DNA of 64,000 bases from Micropterix aruncella (lineage: Eukaryota > Arthropoda > Insecta > Lepidoptera > Micropterigidae), in assembly GCA_944548615.1 (NCBI GenBank), contig OX155972.1, positions 4,792,475 through 4,856,474 on the forward strand. The letters run 5' to 3'. Positions 1 to 11,702 of this stretch are shown here, one piece after another (the first letter of the stretch is position 1; every line of letters starts with the position of its first letter). The position numbers and the translations under genes are program-made. The notes below the pieces were generated by a model, which worked only from the letters and a program-made list of their open reading frames with translations, searched no databases and was not told the DNA's origin.

Positions 1-204
1 GATCATTCCTTGTCGTCGCACGATTATTTCTGTCTTCATTTAAGGACAGAGTATGATATTTCTTTCGAAAATCGATTGCTTCGATTCGTTTGGGAACTAG
101 CCACAAGATGGCATTAGTGTCTCATTTTAATTTTATAAATCACCTTATACGTTTTTCCCCCTGGCCCTTTATATCGGTTAAAATACACGATTTTGCACAT
201 TGGG

Positions 205-420
205 AGGTGTCAACTACACCGAGCGAACCCGTCACCCCAAACTGGTATAACAAAAATGTTATCGTTCTTTCAGCCTGGAATGAGCTTAGAAGACTTGGAG
301 ACATAGACAATTTACTATCTAGCTCCGCCAACAATCCCGCGATAATCTAATACCAAAACCGCGTGGCGCCGGGTAAAAAACCGGCGGGCATCCACGCGCC
401 CTCGCTACCAGTTAAGGGGG
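205..420 (+). repeat. family B GC-rich repeat, divergent 5' part
   Basis: This carries the family B opening module (CAACTACACCGAGCGAACCC), then the AACG..CGTT hairpin region, the 'CTAGCTCCGCCAAC' block and the 'GGCGGGCATCCACGCGCCC' block. All of these recur, better conserved, near 8.75, 12.5, 16.9, 23.3 and 41.1 kb. It is GC-rich against AT-rich surroundings. Short ORFs across it are not conserved as protein. Confidence 0.7.
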
Positions 421-1310
421 CAATTCTGGTCTAGAGACCTAAATTTTAGGCGGTTTTCCGAGAATGATAAAAGAAACATTTTTAAAGTCCATTTTTTAAC
501 AAAATGTTAATTGACATGTCAAGGAAACAAAAGAAACAAAAATTCAAAGACTTAAAGGGTAGTGAAGTGGGGGTTAATAAACAGGTGCGTCCTGGTTGAC
601 ATGATTCCAACCCTTATAGTGTTATGAAACAAAGAAAAATAATAAAAATCTTGATTAGTAAGGACGTCGCTATGGCCCGGACCTTGGAAAGAAAGATATT
701 CTTTTTTTACGCAAAATAGCGACGATTTGAGAAAAAAAAATACTTTTTGCCACTGTTTTTTTATTTATTATTTTTTTTTCAAAATCCGTGGCTTCGGATA
801 TAGAGGGATAAGCAAAGATGACTTTCACTTAAGATATCATGTCAACCAGTCATATCATATCATATCAAGTAGTTTTGAGAAAAAAACGTTTAAAGTTCGA
901 GACAAAGTTTCGGAAGCGTAACTCAGATAATGGTACCTTATTCTCAGATTTGGTTCTACTTGGAAATTAACATTTTCTGAAGTTCTTACAGCTAAACGAG
1001 CTATTCTAGATTCATAATCATGAAGTCGGGGATTACATTATACATAGTACGGGGGTCTATTGTTCGATTCGTTCCGGACCGATCGGTTTTTTTGCGACGT
1101 CACAAAAGCCGCTGTAACTCCGAAAATAATTCGAATTTTGTAAAATCTTTTTAAGGACTTGTTCTTAATTAAAGGTCTAAACTTTGGAAATACGAAAGGA
1201 AAAAATCAATTATTTAAAATTCCTAGACCAGAATATCCCCTTACGGCAAGATTTCTCCGGCCTCCCGACGTGTTACAGGGTCGAGGTCGCTTGAGAGGTC
1301 GCTTGTTACA
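421..1310. other. no gene recognised
   Basis: AT-rich sequence with homopolymer runs. No reading frame with recognisable protein features and no clear repeat boundary. The last ~50 bases (GAGGTCGCTTG motif repeated near 1285-1305) resemble a short family B fragment. Confidence 0.5.
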
Positions 1311-1311
1311 G

Positions 1312-1906
1312 GTACAAAGTCGGGTTTGTTCGAATACTTATAACTCGAGAACGGCTGGACCGATTTTCATGGTTTTTGATTTGTTGTATTTGTCTCCGTC
1401 CCGAATAGCGGAATAACTATTAAAAACGAAAATGGAAAGTTGGCGAAAAATTAAAATACTATGGAAAGTTGGCGAAAAATTAAAATAAAAGAAAACATTT
1501 TCCAATACAAAATGTAAATCCGTGTTTTTCACATGGTCAGTTGTACGTGGCATGTTCACGTGTCGGCAAATCATCCGCTTTATTTATTCTTGCGCCTCAT
1601 AAAAAAAAAACAAAAAATGTCGTATATCACAAGGTGCTTCAATGGAGAGAATTAAACCGAGTGCATCCCATGCTGCACAATATGTAAATAGTTTAATTTA
1701 ATCATGTCTTGCTGACACGCGATTGATATACTTAATTTTTGTACTTTTATATTTATTTTTGTGTTATTACCCTAATAAAGAAGTGAACTTAATATTTATT
1801 TTGTATTCATTGTATTACTTTCATAAAATCATAAATTAAGTTCAGCTAATCTGTAAAACGACATTCCTTGACTGTTAGGCGTTACGAAGTTTGCCGGGTC
1901 AGCTAG
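1312..1906 (+). mobile_element. Helitron-like non-autonomous element, 5'-damaged copy
   Basis: Nearly the whole segment is a second copy of the element at 53304-53882, starting at the shared ACAAAGTCGGGTTTGTTCGA block. It ends in CAGCTAG followed by T. A short GC stem (GGCG...TGCC here, GGCG...CGCC in the other copy) lies about ten bases before CTAG, as expected for a Helitron 3' terminus. The expected TC 5' end is not present, so this copy is truncated or recombined. It has an internal ~28-bp tandem duplication around 1431-1487. It encodes no Rep/helicase. Confidence 0.75.
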
Positions 1907-3147
1907 TAAATAAATAAAATAGGTTATCGCGATGTGTGTACTCGCCAGTATATTTTATTCATGTCTTTAATTGATATCTTTTATATACCATCCTTGATTG
2001 AATTTCATGATAACTGATCCGTTCTTAGACTTATGGCTTATCCAAACACCTGCACGCCTGATAATCTTATCAAATTATTGAGAATTTATATTTTTCTACT
2101 GACTAATTATACTCATTGAGCAAAACAATATTTAATATCTGTTTTCATAGATTTTAGAACCTGTGGTGCACGACTACGTAACGACCAAATTTGGTTGCAC
2201 ATCAGAACACCCTTGACTACGTAACGACCAATATTGGCGGCTTGCTCCCGGAGCGCACAGTAATATTATTTTCTAATTCGAACGCATCCTAAAATCCATA
2301 CCAAATATCTCATTATTACCATAGATACATAAACGGTCGCTAGAATAATTTGCGCGTCATTTTGCGGATATTTCTGGTAAAATTCCATTGTCAAACATCA
2401 TCATTTTTTTTTTCGAGAAATCATCAAAAATTTTATTGGTTTTTATGAGCTAATATCTAAATATTTTTTTATGTAAATAAGCAAAACGAAATATTACCTT
2501 TGATAGAGAATCTAATAAAGATAACGATAGTATTTAAAATTTCTTAATAGGGTTCCATATTTTTCCGTAAGACAAGTAGGTACAAGTTAGAAATGCCGAG
2601 TTTTTTCACTTTTTCGAATTTCTCATATTTATTCATAATTATCTAATTGTTTTACAAAATGAGATTTCAATATTCTATATACGAAATTTCAATGCGATTA
2701 CAGTTGTTCTTTTTATGATTGCTATAGTAGTTCCATAGTTATAGTACTTTTTGTTGAGCGCGGCGATATTGCAAGAAATTCCAATAAATTGCCGCGGTCT
2801 GCCATGAAATTATGCCGCTACTCGAGAGGCACTGATCATATAAATACTCGAAGGGTTAACCGACTGCAAAAAAAGGAGGAGGCAATTCGATTGTATCTCT
2901 TTTTTTAATGTTTGTTACCTCAGAACTCCGTCATTTATGAACCGAATTGAAAAATTCTATTTTAATTTGAAAGGATATAACCCCAGATTGGTCCCATTTT
3001 TATCAAAATCCTGTTCTGATGATGAGGTCCATGAGGAATTGAGGTATTTCCTCAATTATTAAAATATGAAAATTGAAAAATTACATGTTGGTTCAGTTCC
3101 GATGACAATGCATTTTCTATGGTAAGCATGACCTGATTCTACACAAC
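1907..3147. other. no gene recognised
   Basis: AT-rich. The only local structure noted is a short direct repeat of GACTACGTAACGACCAA near 2172-2232. No supported ORF. Confidence 0.5.
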
Positions 3148-3680
3148 AGGGTTGGCTTTCGTCGAGGGGACTCCTTAGCGGTCAATAGCACAGACACGAA
3201 ATTTTGTATACGCATTCAGTTATGATAGCCCGTTCTAAGTTTCACCGTGACATGGCTGCTGCACCCAGGGTTGGCTTCCGCCGAGGAGACTCCTCAGCGG
3301 TCAACAGCACACCAACAGCAGACACTGACTAAGCGACATTAAGTAAACTTTACAGGAAAGTGACAAACCTTTAATATTTAGGTGATTTATTTTAATATAT
3401 TGGATTGCTATAAAAAATAATATTTATATGTCTGTTTATAATCATTTCTTAGTTATTTAAATTAATGTCGCTTAGTCAGTTTCGCCTTTCAAGCGTCGAT
3501 ATGCATTCAATTACGACACCCCGTTATAAGTTTCACCAAGACAGGACTGAGGCATCCAGGGCTGGCTTCCAACGAGGGAACTCCTCAACGGTCAACAGCA
3601 CAGATACTAAATTTTGTATGAGCATTCAACTATGATAGCCCGTTCTAAGTGTCACCATGACAGGGCCGCTGCACTTTTGA
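3148..3680 (+). repeat. satellite-like tandem repeat, ~119-bp unit, array 1
   Basis: About four diverged units in direct orientation. Each contains a TTGGCTTCC.ACGAGG block, CTCCTCAGCGGTCAACAGCAC, GCATTCAATTATGATAGCCC, and TTTCACCATGACAGGGCTGC. A second array of the same unit lies at 6868-7240. The array is interrupted by a small MITE at 3324-3480. Confidence 0.75.
3324..3480. mobile_element. 157-bp MITE with perfect 19-bp TIRs inside the satellite
   Basis: The left end ACTGACTAAGCGACATTAA is the exact reverse complement of the right end TTAATGTCGCTTAGTCAGT. The interior is AT-rich and non-coding. It interrupts a ~119-bp satellite unit, so it is younger than the array. No convincing target duplication could be defined because the flanking satellite is diverged. 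Superfamily unknown. Confidence 0.8.
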
Positions 3681-4020
3681 AATGCCTGCAAAAAAAATGA
3701 GTCTCTTTTTTGTAAAAATGTTGTCTATTATAATTATTTGTTTTGTTTTGTTTGCATATATGTACCATCGGATACCTAATTCAGCAACAAGTTATACCCA
3801 ATAATTGAACTGTTTTAATATGAACACCAGTATCTTTGTTTCCTGGCGCAAACAAAGAAGTTTTTTGAAAGCTGAATTCGCGTACGATCAAAAAGTCACA
3901 TTTTTCTCTACATATTAAAGAAATAAATCGGTGATTAGTGGAAAACCTTAAAACTGTTTTGAATATAGCAATTATTTATTTTCGCTATTTAACATACTAA
4001 ATAATGTGATAATATACTAT
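3681..4020. other. no gene recognised
   Basis: AT-rich unique-looking sequence. Nothing supported. Confidence 0.45.
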
Positions 4021-4740
4021 TATATTATTATTATTATTTTATTTATTTAGGTACATAGGATTAGGTATACAGTTCATTCATAGGTCATGTAATCTTATAA
4101 TAATTATATAAATTATTTAATAATTAATATAGGGAGGTTTAACACATCTTACATGACCTTTACTGCCAATAGCACATCTAACTAGGCGATAATTTGGCCC
4201 GTCTCTAGATGTGCATATTTTTATGCAATTTTAAGAAATGAAGTGTTTTTTTAAAATAAATTATTTGGACCCACCACCTGTAAATACACATACATATACC
4301 AATTTTATAAAAAATATAGCTATGTAATAAATATATACATTTAAAGTTGTAATTTAATAAAATTTAATTAAGAAAAATAGATAAGTGATACTAAATAAAT
4401 TGTCGTGCGTTGCAAAGAAGTTGATCAGATTTTACATATCCCTTGTTAAGTAGCCATCTATTAAAGTTTGCTTTAAATATTTTTATGTTAGGATAATTTT
4501 TCATGTCTTCACTAAGGGAATTATATAATTTTGGGGCTATGTAGAATATATGTCTCTGGGCAAATGTTGTCCTGACTGACGGAATTATATAATTGATACT
4601 CGCGGACATTCTTGTGTTCAGATTGTTTTGAGTTCGGGCGTGGTCATCTCTAGATTTGTAGAATGCAAGAAGCGCTTGCTTAATGAATAACTGTTTAGCT
4701 GATAGCACATGGGATTGGGAAAATAACAAGGCATATTATG
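4021..4740 (-). mobile_element. 5'-truncated LINE, C-terminal RT-side coding remnant and 3' end
   Basis: On the minus strand an open frame (4729-4391, 112 codons) reads like the region after the RT domain of Jockey/CR1-type LINEs: MSASINYIIPSVRTTFAQ followed by IFYIAPKLYNSL, matching the usual 'R.......P..YN.LP' pattern. Its 3' UTR runs to a (AAT)n-type tail at about 4021-4045. There is no RT core, so the copy is severely 5'-truncated. Clade is uncertain. Confidence 0.7.
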
Positions 4741-4835
4741 TATATTATTTATTTCCAACGCAACTTTACAATTGTTTAGGAATGACTCAGTATATTAAAT
4801 TAATCATAAATTAGTTACTCAATTGGAGTGTAGTA
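4741..4835 (-). mobile_element. LINE 3'-end fragment
   Basis: Matches the 3' ends at 20588-20700 (minus) and 43255-43375 (plus): 'TATTTATTTCCAA.ACAAC..TACAATTGT.TAGGAATGAC'. Three copies in the window define one LINE 3' terminus. Confidence 0.6.
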
Positions 4836-4914
4836 CCTACCACAGTTAAACAAAAAAAAAAAAATATTTTTTTTTGACAAATTTGTAAATTGTATCTACT
4901 AAAAAAAGGTAAAG

Positions 4915-5130
4915 AAGCGGTAAGCGCGCTGCGCCATTTAGCGGTACGTAAAATAAAGCAAATATTGTTTATTAGACATATTTTACCTGCCGCTATATAG
5001 GGCATCGTGCCCAACGCTTTTCATACAATTTTTTTCACTTTATTTTTGTTTATCCATTTTTTACCAAAAGTTGCTTGCCTGCTCGTATTGATTCACCCCC
5101 TTTAAGGATGTAAAAACTCAGCCTGTATAA
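4915..5130. mobile_element. family C palindromic element, copy 1
   Basis: A central imperfect palindrome has arms GCGCCATTTAGCGGTA... and ...TACCTGCCGCTATATAGG..GC. It is shared with 21580-21830 and 59030-59300. The outer sequence 'GTTGCTTGCCTGCTCGTA.TGATTCA.CCC' is also shared with those copies. Non-coding; probably a fold-back MITE. Confidence 0.65.
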
Positions 5131-5600
5131 TATAATGTGTGGTTAATATTTAAAATTTATATCTATAAAAATATTTGTGTTATTTATTAATATAAAACGG
5201 TGGAGGGTTAAATTTTAAATTTTCATCTTTTTCTATTTCTTCCGTATAATATAAATATAATAGGTACTATCATTTTAAGTTTTTATACCAAAATTGTGAA
5301 TAAGCACCGTTAGATGTGCAAAGCGCCATTTGTTACTTGAGCTGTGTCGATCATAAGCTGCTGTTTTTCAATGTCTATTTTCTTTACTTCGGTGACGTTG
5401 TGTGTTTGTTTGTTTGTTTGTTTCTACTCGTCATTATTGAAATTTCAAAATGGCCGGGTTTATTATTATTCGACAATATCTTACAACCAACCCTACCATG
5501 AAGTGTTTATACTTATGTGTGCATGTAACATGTGTGTCTTGCTATTGCATTTAATCCACAGATTTGTAATGCATTTCTGTAAATTTTATCCCAACTGAAA
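5131..5600. other. no gene recognised
   Basis: AT-rich, with a (GTTT)n run near 5404-5422. The sequence upstream of the tRNA-like element could be the body of a SINE read on the minus strand, but no second copy is visible here. Confidence 0.4.
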
Positions 5601-5601
5601 A

Positions 5602-5682
5602 TGGCGGCCCAGTCGGGAATCGAACCGAGTCTTACAATGTAAGATCAAGGCGACCTAACCACTATGCCACCAGGCATCGAAA
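5602..5682 (-). tRNA. tRNA-like sequence, probably tRNA-derived SINE head or tRNA pseudogene
   Basis: Read on the minus strand, it has an A-box-like TGGCATAGTGG and a B-box GGTTCGATTCC at tRNA spacing. Seven-base outer arms GCCTGGT and ACTGGGC can pair (with G-U). The anticodon region CTTACATTGTAAG is itself palindromic and the T stem is imperfect, so a functional tRNA is doubtful. The polymerase III boxes and lack of clear anticodon arm favour a SINE 5' region or decayed tRNA. Confidence 0.5.
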
Positions 5683-5807
5683 CTACCATTTCTGTACAAG
5701 CATTAAATAAATTAATAAAATAAAATAAATTTATTAACGGTTCACACTCGTGCAGTAAGAGAAGTAATGTCTCCGGTTCTATAAGGCAAAAACTGCACAG
5801 ACTGGTC

Positions 5808-6760
5808 ATAGTCATAGTTTATTAATTCATAGTCATAGTCATAGTCATAGTTTATTAATTCTAAAAGTACATACTGTGGAATGCGTCAATTTTAATTGTC
5901 GTACAATTATTATTATTATCTTCATTACATGTACATATACTTTATATAAAGGTAGGTATGGTTCAATAATTTAAAAAAATCACAAATAACAAAAAAAAAA
6001 CAATAATAGTCAATATTTTAAAAAAATATAATTAATATGTTTTTCAAGAATAATCAGCACTAGAGTACTACTAAGATAAAAAAATATGAAAACGAAATAA
6101 CTAAAAGAAAATTTAAATAAAATGCTGTAAAAGTATAGAAATAATCCATATCATAATATCAAATAATCATTTATTAAAAAAAAAGTTTATTCAGCAATAA
6201 ACAAATAGATTATAATCTATTTGTTTATAAATATAAATATTTGTATAATTACATTTTAAACTCTACCACAATGTTGTTAAATTCATCTAAGTTATAGAGA
6301 GCACGGTTGGCTAGGTTTCTTTTTATGCACTTTTTGAATGTGTCTCTTTGAGTTTTTTAATTTCTGTTGGCAGTAGATTGAAAAATTTAAAGCCCAAATA
6401 TGAAAAAGATTTCTGGTATGAACCCAGCCGGACTTTTGGAATCACGATGTTATTCTTATTGCGTGTGTTATGTTCGTGAAAATTCGAGTGCTTTCGTGGT
6501 CTTCCAAATTTGCTCTCGCATAAACTAAACACTGGTAAATAAATTCACATTTCAAAGTCAATATTTTTTTATTTTTAAAGATCGGAGCACAGCGATCTCC
6601 TCTTTTTAACCCAGATATCGTTCTGAGTGCATGTTTTTGCAGAATAAAAATACGATTACTATCTGGTGCATTACCCCAGGTCAAAATACCATAAGCCACC
6701 TTCGAATGAAAGCACGCATAGTATGTGTATCAGATAGCCCCATCCTATTTAGATGCTCAT
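5808..6760 (-). mobile_element. LINE 3' region with RT C-terminal remnant
   Basis: Two overlapping minus-strand frames (6699-6442 and 6532-6323), offset by a frameshift, read continuously as a LINE RT C-terminal region: YGILTWGNAPDSNRIFILQK, then LRTISGLKRGDRCAP, then EHNTRNKNN and LGFKFFNLLPTEIKKL. These follow the 'Y....WG.......i...QK.a.R.i' and 'tRn......yl..k.fN.LP' patterns of Jockey/CR1-type elements. The 3' end carries an ACTATG-type hexamer tail around 5808-5860, where CATAGT repeats appear on the plus strand. Confidence 0.8.
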
Positions 6761-6867
6761 ACAACTTATAGTGACTCGTGAGAAGTCCTGTGAGTATACG
6801 TAGCTAGTTTCGGCTTGGTTTTAGTAGCTTGAACGTGCACGTATAGAGTACTTTTTACAAAGTTCTC

Positions 6868-7240
6868 ATGCACGGTCAATATCACAGACACACAATTTTG
6901 TATAGGCATTCCATTGTGATAGCCCCTTCTAAATGTCACCATGACACGACTGCTGCGCCTAGAGTGGACTTCCAACGAGGGGACTCGTCAACGGTCAACA
7001 GAACAGAAACGAAGTTTGTATATAATATTGTTTTGTAAACAATACTTCGTTTCTATGTATACGCATTAAATTATGATAGCCCCTTGTAAGTTTCACCGCG
7101 ACAGGGCTGCTGCACCCAGGATTGGCTTTCAACGAGAGGTTTCCTCAACAGTCAACAGCACACGAAATTATGTACAGCATTCAATTATGGTAGCCCTTTT
7201 TAAGTTCCACTATGACATAGCTGCTGCACCCAGGGTTGGC
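6868..7240 (+). repeat. satellite-like tandem repeat, ~119-bp unit, array 2
   Basis: Three diverged units of the satellite seen at 3148-3680 (CGGTCAACAG, GCATTCAATTATGGTAGCCC, AGCTGCTGCACCCAGGGTTG). A small hairpin (AAACGAAGT...ACTTCGTTT, about 7004-7052) interrupts one unit and looks like a short insertion. Confidence 0.75.
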
Positions 7241-7690
7241 TCAAGACAGAGCATTTTAATAAAAGCTTGTTTTTTTTAAATGTATCTTTACTACTAACTT
7301 ATTGAACATGTCTTTTCCAATATATTATAGTACATATCGAGCAAAGAGACTTATGAAGATGCAAAAAAGCAAGAAAACTCCACGTGCTTCAGAATCATTA
7401 AAATTTAACCTTGATCGTATGTCATGACGAAAAATGTCAACAAATAAAACAATGGATGCTACAGCGAGTGGGGTATTTGCATAAACAATTACCTATGAAG
7501 ATCATTTAGATAAGTGACTAAAAAATTGTTGGCTCAAGAGATTTCGAAGCAAATAAAAAAAGCTTTTGTATTGTAACGATAAACGTATGTAATGATAAAA
7601 TATGTATGTTAGTACCTACTTATGCATTTGAGTCACGGGACTGTATATCATATTTTTAACCCTGTTCAGACCATTTTTTCTAGATAGTTC
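7241..7690. other. no gene recognised
   Basis: AT-rich. May include 5' parts of the following LINE fragment, but nothing can be read. Confidence 0.4.
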
Positions 7691-7695
7691 ATTGT

Positions 7696-8342
7696 AATAC
7701 CAGAAATAAATTTGATCTACACCTAAATCGGCACAGGCTGAGCAAAGTGCGCAACAGTTTCATTCACCAAAACCTGTGTTATTATAATAAGGTCCCAACA
7801 CATATCAGAAGTCTTGGCGAGAACCAATTCAAAAAAATCTTATTTAATGGCCTAGTCAAGAATCCAGTATATGACTTAAGAGATTTGGATAATGCTGAAT
7901 TCTTATTCCAAGAGCATCCTAATGTAAAATAACGGAAAATTCATGATAAACAACTTTGCAAAAGAGCGTAATTTTTATTTTTATTTTTATTGACGACGGC
8001 TATATTTCAAGATTTGACAATTAATATAAATTTAGATATTTTTAGTATACGCTTATCTATTTTCATGACCATCATATTATTGCCTTGATAATTATGACTA
8101 CAGACATTGAGCTCTTTTTTTTGATCAGCAATTTTGATTATTAGATTATTTTCTATTTATTAATGGTTTTCAAACGAATTATAATTTAATAAAATTAATT
8201 AATTATATTACCACAACTATATCATGATAGTTAATATTCTTTAATTAATTACATTATTTAAAATTTTAGAGGCAAACACTCATCCAAGTGTAGGAAAGCC
8301 TACCTACTGGAGCAGAACTATATTGTATTGTATTGTATTGCA
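7696..8342 (+). mobile_element. 5'-truncated LINE with (TATTG)n tail
   Basis: An open frame at 7696-7932 begins NTRNKFDLHLNRHRLSKV and continues NLCYYNKVPTHIRSL, then FKKILFNGLV. This is the characteristic C-terminus of Jockey/CR1-like LINEs: 'NTRN', 'YN.LP..IR', 'FK..l...L'. It is followed by ~380 bp of AT-rich 3' UTR and a pentamer tail (TATTG) at about 8323-8342. The RT core is missing. Confidence 0.85.
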
Positions 8343-8419
8343 TATAGTTTACTTTTTAAATTGAGCATTCATGTCATTTCAAAATGTTTACATTATTAGA
8401 TTTTAATACAATAACATCA

Positions 8420-9510
8420 TCGAGGGGTATGAATTACTACGGGCGCACCCGCCGCCCTAGGGATTTATAACAACTTCGATCCATTCTGCTTCCTATTGAG
8501 CGAACGTAAAGACTTTGCGGAAAATGCAATCCAGTCAACAGCGCGTAAAAGTGCACCGCGTTAAAGTAACGAGCTACCTCGCATCCTTACTACCAGATTA
8601 GGAGTAATTTCTCCATTCTCCAGTCTGATCACGGATTCGAAGTCGATTGCGTGGCCTCTACGTAAAGTAAGCGGTAATTCGAAGTCGAATTTATCACGGA
8701 TTCGTGGCGTTCTTCGCCCGTAAATATCGCACAGGATCTGGTGGACAACTAGAGTTGTCCACTACAGCGGGCGAGCCCGTCACCTCAGGAAGTTTTAACG
8801 ATTAGTCGTTCTATCTCCCTGGAGTGAGCGCAGAAGACTTGGACAAAAACAGTCCACCGTCTAGCTCCGCCACAAACCCGTAAGAGACATAGCCAGGAGT
8901 GTTACCCAGCGGGCTTACACTCACGCCCTTACTTCCAATTGCGACCAGATTACTCCAGTCTCTCGATTGGTTACGAGTTCGAGGTCGCTTGCGCGGTCCT
9001 CTCCCTTACGAAACGGTGAAACGGTGTACCGGTGTACACCGTTTCACGACCATCGGCTACCCGATCCTGGGTGAACACCCAGGCAAAGGATGCCGTGGTC
9101 CGCGATAGATTCGGATTCGGTAATCTATCGCGGACCACGGCATCCTTTGCCCGGCTGTACACCCAGGATCGGGTAGCCGATGGTCGTTTTAAGAGGTCAC
9201 CGTAAGGTCAATGACTACCCCCGCTATATAGGAAACAGTAATGTTTCCAGACTCCCCCGACTGTTAGTCAGAATGCGCAATCGATTGGCTTACGCCGCAC
9301 GGTGCGCAGACCGTCCAGGAGTGCCAGAAGGTCGACTCCTGGGGGAAACTAGCCCTAAGGCCAGAGTCTTACCCGGGCTCGCACTTCATGCGTGGAGGCC
9401 GACGTACGAGTGTTGACCCGTGAGTGTGACCGACCCCGAACAAATAGGTCTCCGTGGCCAACTCGCAAGGGCCCATTAGCTCCCAATAGAACGTACTAAA
9501 AATATTCATC
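8420..9510 (+). repeat. family B repeat, composite near-full-length copy
   Basis: Two partial copies in direct orientation: a diverged one at ~8420-8720 and a better one starting at ~8750 (ACTACAGCGGGCGAGCCCGT). The second runs through the hairpin, the CTAGCTCCGCC block, the 'GAGGTCGCTTGCGCGGTCCT' block, the 'CGCGGACCACGGCATCC' block, and ends 'GGCCCATTAGCTCCCA'. It contains a 65-bp local inverted duplication (see 9047-9186). Two ORFs overlap it in this and other copies, but stops and frame changes between copies argue against coding. Confidence 0.8.
9047..9186. repeat. inverted duplication inside a family B copy
   Basis: Arms 9047-9111 and 9122-9186 are reverse complements with about four mismatches, separated by ten bases (CGGATTCGGT). 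Other family B copies (for example 17240-17310) have this segment once only, so the second arm was added in this copy. Confidence 0.85.
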
Positions 9511-10480
9511 AAGAGTAGGTACTCAGTAAAATATTAAATAATCCGATTAAAGCTATCATACGTTTAAAACAACTGGCCATCTAAATAGACTAGCAATAGA
9601 TAAAGGACATTACAGTCCTATTTAGGTGGGCACTGACCATTAGCTACATTTGCGTGTTAAATTTTTCCGAGTTACTTTATGTTTATAACATTGGTAATAA
9701 CGTGGCTATATTTATGAAAAAAAATATGAATAAATATTTAAAAAATATTAATAAAATTGTGGTAGAAGGAAGCACGTCTCTAATATTCTACATTTTTAAT
9801 TTTCTTCGATAAATCTAATAAGCTTAGTTTCAGTATCTAATATTACTCTATAATGACTGTTGCAGGGTTTTACTACAACTACAACCATTTTGTTGTGTAA
9901 TGGCGCTAATGTTTTAAACAAATACGCTCCATTTGTTGAAATAGTATTAGCAAGTCTGCATGAAGAGCCGATAACAACAATCGCGCAAGTGTATTCAACT
10001 ATATTTGTTTAATAGTCATTTGTTTTATTTTTGGCATGTCGTGGCTTGTTATTGGGAAAGTCCGGTCACACCTATTTCGTGACGTCACGTACGTACAGTA
10101 GCTGTACGAAGGAGAGTCAGGCAAGGCTCTGTGTTATCTCCTCTTCTCGAATTAATAATAGCAAAGGAACGCGGTGCGTGCTGAAATTCATCATTTGACA
10201 GTTTAGTTTTTTCGTTCTTCCTCTTCCCGGCCGGCAGGAATAGCTCCGGAAGGCCTAGTAACGAAGATAAATATTTGGAATATTAATTTAGCAAAATAAA
10301 TTATACAAAGTGTTTAATTATTACACACCACAAAATATTACCAAATTTTAAATAACCGTTTTGGGTTCCTACGAATTGAGTCCAATCCAACATTTTGGAA
10401 AATAATAAAACTCCGGTATGTATTAATGAAAATAATCCGGTATGTATTAATGACAACCCGGATTTTTTCATTACATTATA
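9511..10480. other. no gene recognised
   Basis: AT-rich sequence with a GC-richer patch at 10070-10260 that I cannot assign. A 24-bp unit (CCGGTATGTATTAATGA core) is duplicated in tandem near 10412-10455. Confidence 0.45.
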
Positions 10481-10483
10481 ACT

Positions 10484-10720
10484 TCTAAACGTTTGAATCG
10501 ATTTAGAAGTGTGTGATATTGTTACAATCGTTATGTCATCCTGAGTGTCATAGGTACATAAACAGTCAAATTGTCAAAAAACTTGTCTAAATGTCCAAAT
10601 GTCAATAAATTAATATAAATATATCGTGTTTAGTGTCAAATGGAAGGTCTGATTGAGTACATTCCGGAAATATACACATATGTATATGGATAAATCCATA
10701 AACCCCAAATTTATTGCAGA
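10484..10720 (+). repeat. family A dispersed repeat, copy 1
   Basis: Shares CTAAACG.TT.AA..GATTTAGAAG, TTATGTCATCC.GAGTGTCA, TGTCAATAAATTAA and 'TTTAGTGTCAAAT...AAGGTCTGA' with copies at 27590-27780 (minus), 38010-38250 (plus), 42945-43075 (minus) and 46910-47170 (minus). Non-coding. Probably a MITE or a transposon end. Confidence 0.7.
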
Positions 10721-11700
10721 GTAGGAACCTGTTCGACATTGTTGATTTTTTAACATCACCGGACTATATTGACCACTCTGATTCCGAATCTGCAATAATC
10801 TTCATTCGGTCTCAATAAATAAGCGAGAAATAGGCATTCAAAAAAGCGTCAAACCCATACATTTTGGTGGGTTATGTTAGTTTCTTTATTATACAGAAAC
10901 ACCTATTTGGCGGTAGGTTAGGTTAGTATTTTTAAACAATCTTTAAAACTGAGTTGAAAAATATATATATTTTTTTGGATATCAATTTGTTTTTATTTTT
11001 ACTCGAAATTTTACGCGTCCAAAGCTTTTTTCTTTATTATTCTTTATATTTATCCCTAAAATGATCAAATCTAGTAGTATTTATTTATTTTTCAGATTTT
11101 GGAGAAAGGTGCAATATTTCCCATAAAAAAAACGATTCAATAAAAATAATTATAAATACAATACTTCACGAATTATTTAAATGGATAACTTACTAAATAA
11201 AACCGTAATCCTGGATCTGGATTGGCAATCCTGCTGACCTGACCTGAAACGAGTCAGCTGAACATACCAATCTACAATACCAGGTGCAACATGCATTATT
11301 TTGCTAGATCGAAGTCTTTTTATCTTTTGCATTTGGGAACTAATGCTCTGAGTCATAAGGATTAAAGTTTCCTCATCCGTTTCCAAACACTGCATTTATT
11401 ATGCAAAAAAAAACTGTCGCTTTCCGCGAACGGAGATTAACTACAAAACAAATACGTATTGTTATTGGAAATGATTCACGTCATTCGCAATAATTTAATT
11501 TATTCGATTCGAGCGACGGGTGATAAAGCTGGTTTCGGCATAGTTGTGCATAAAAAAAGGAGATTTCATGCTCTGTGTCGTCGCAAGGACGATGACTTTG
11601 ACGTATTGACGTAATGTTATTGACCGAATACGACGAATTGAATTACGTACGGGCACAGTTTTTCAAAAGTAGTGGAGAAAGGTATAGTAAAGACTTCTTG
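10721..11700. other. no gene recognised
   Basis: AT-rich; a TAGGTTAGGTTAG tract at ~10912-10926 is noted. No supported ORF. Confidence 0.45.
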
Positions 11701-11702
11701 TC

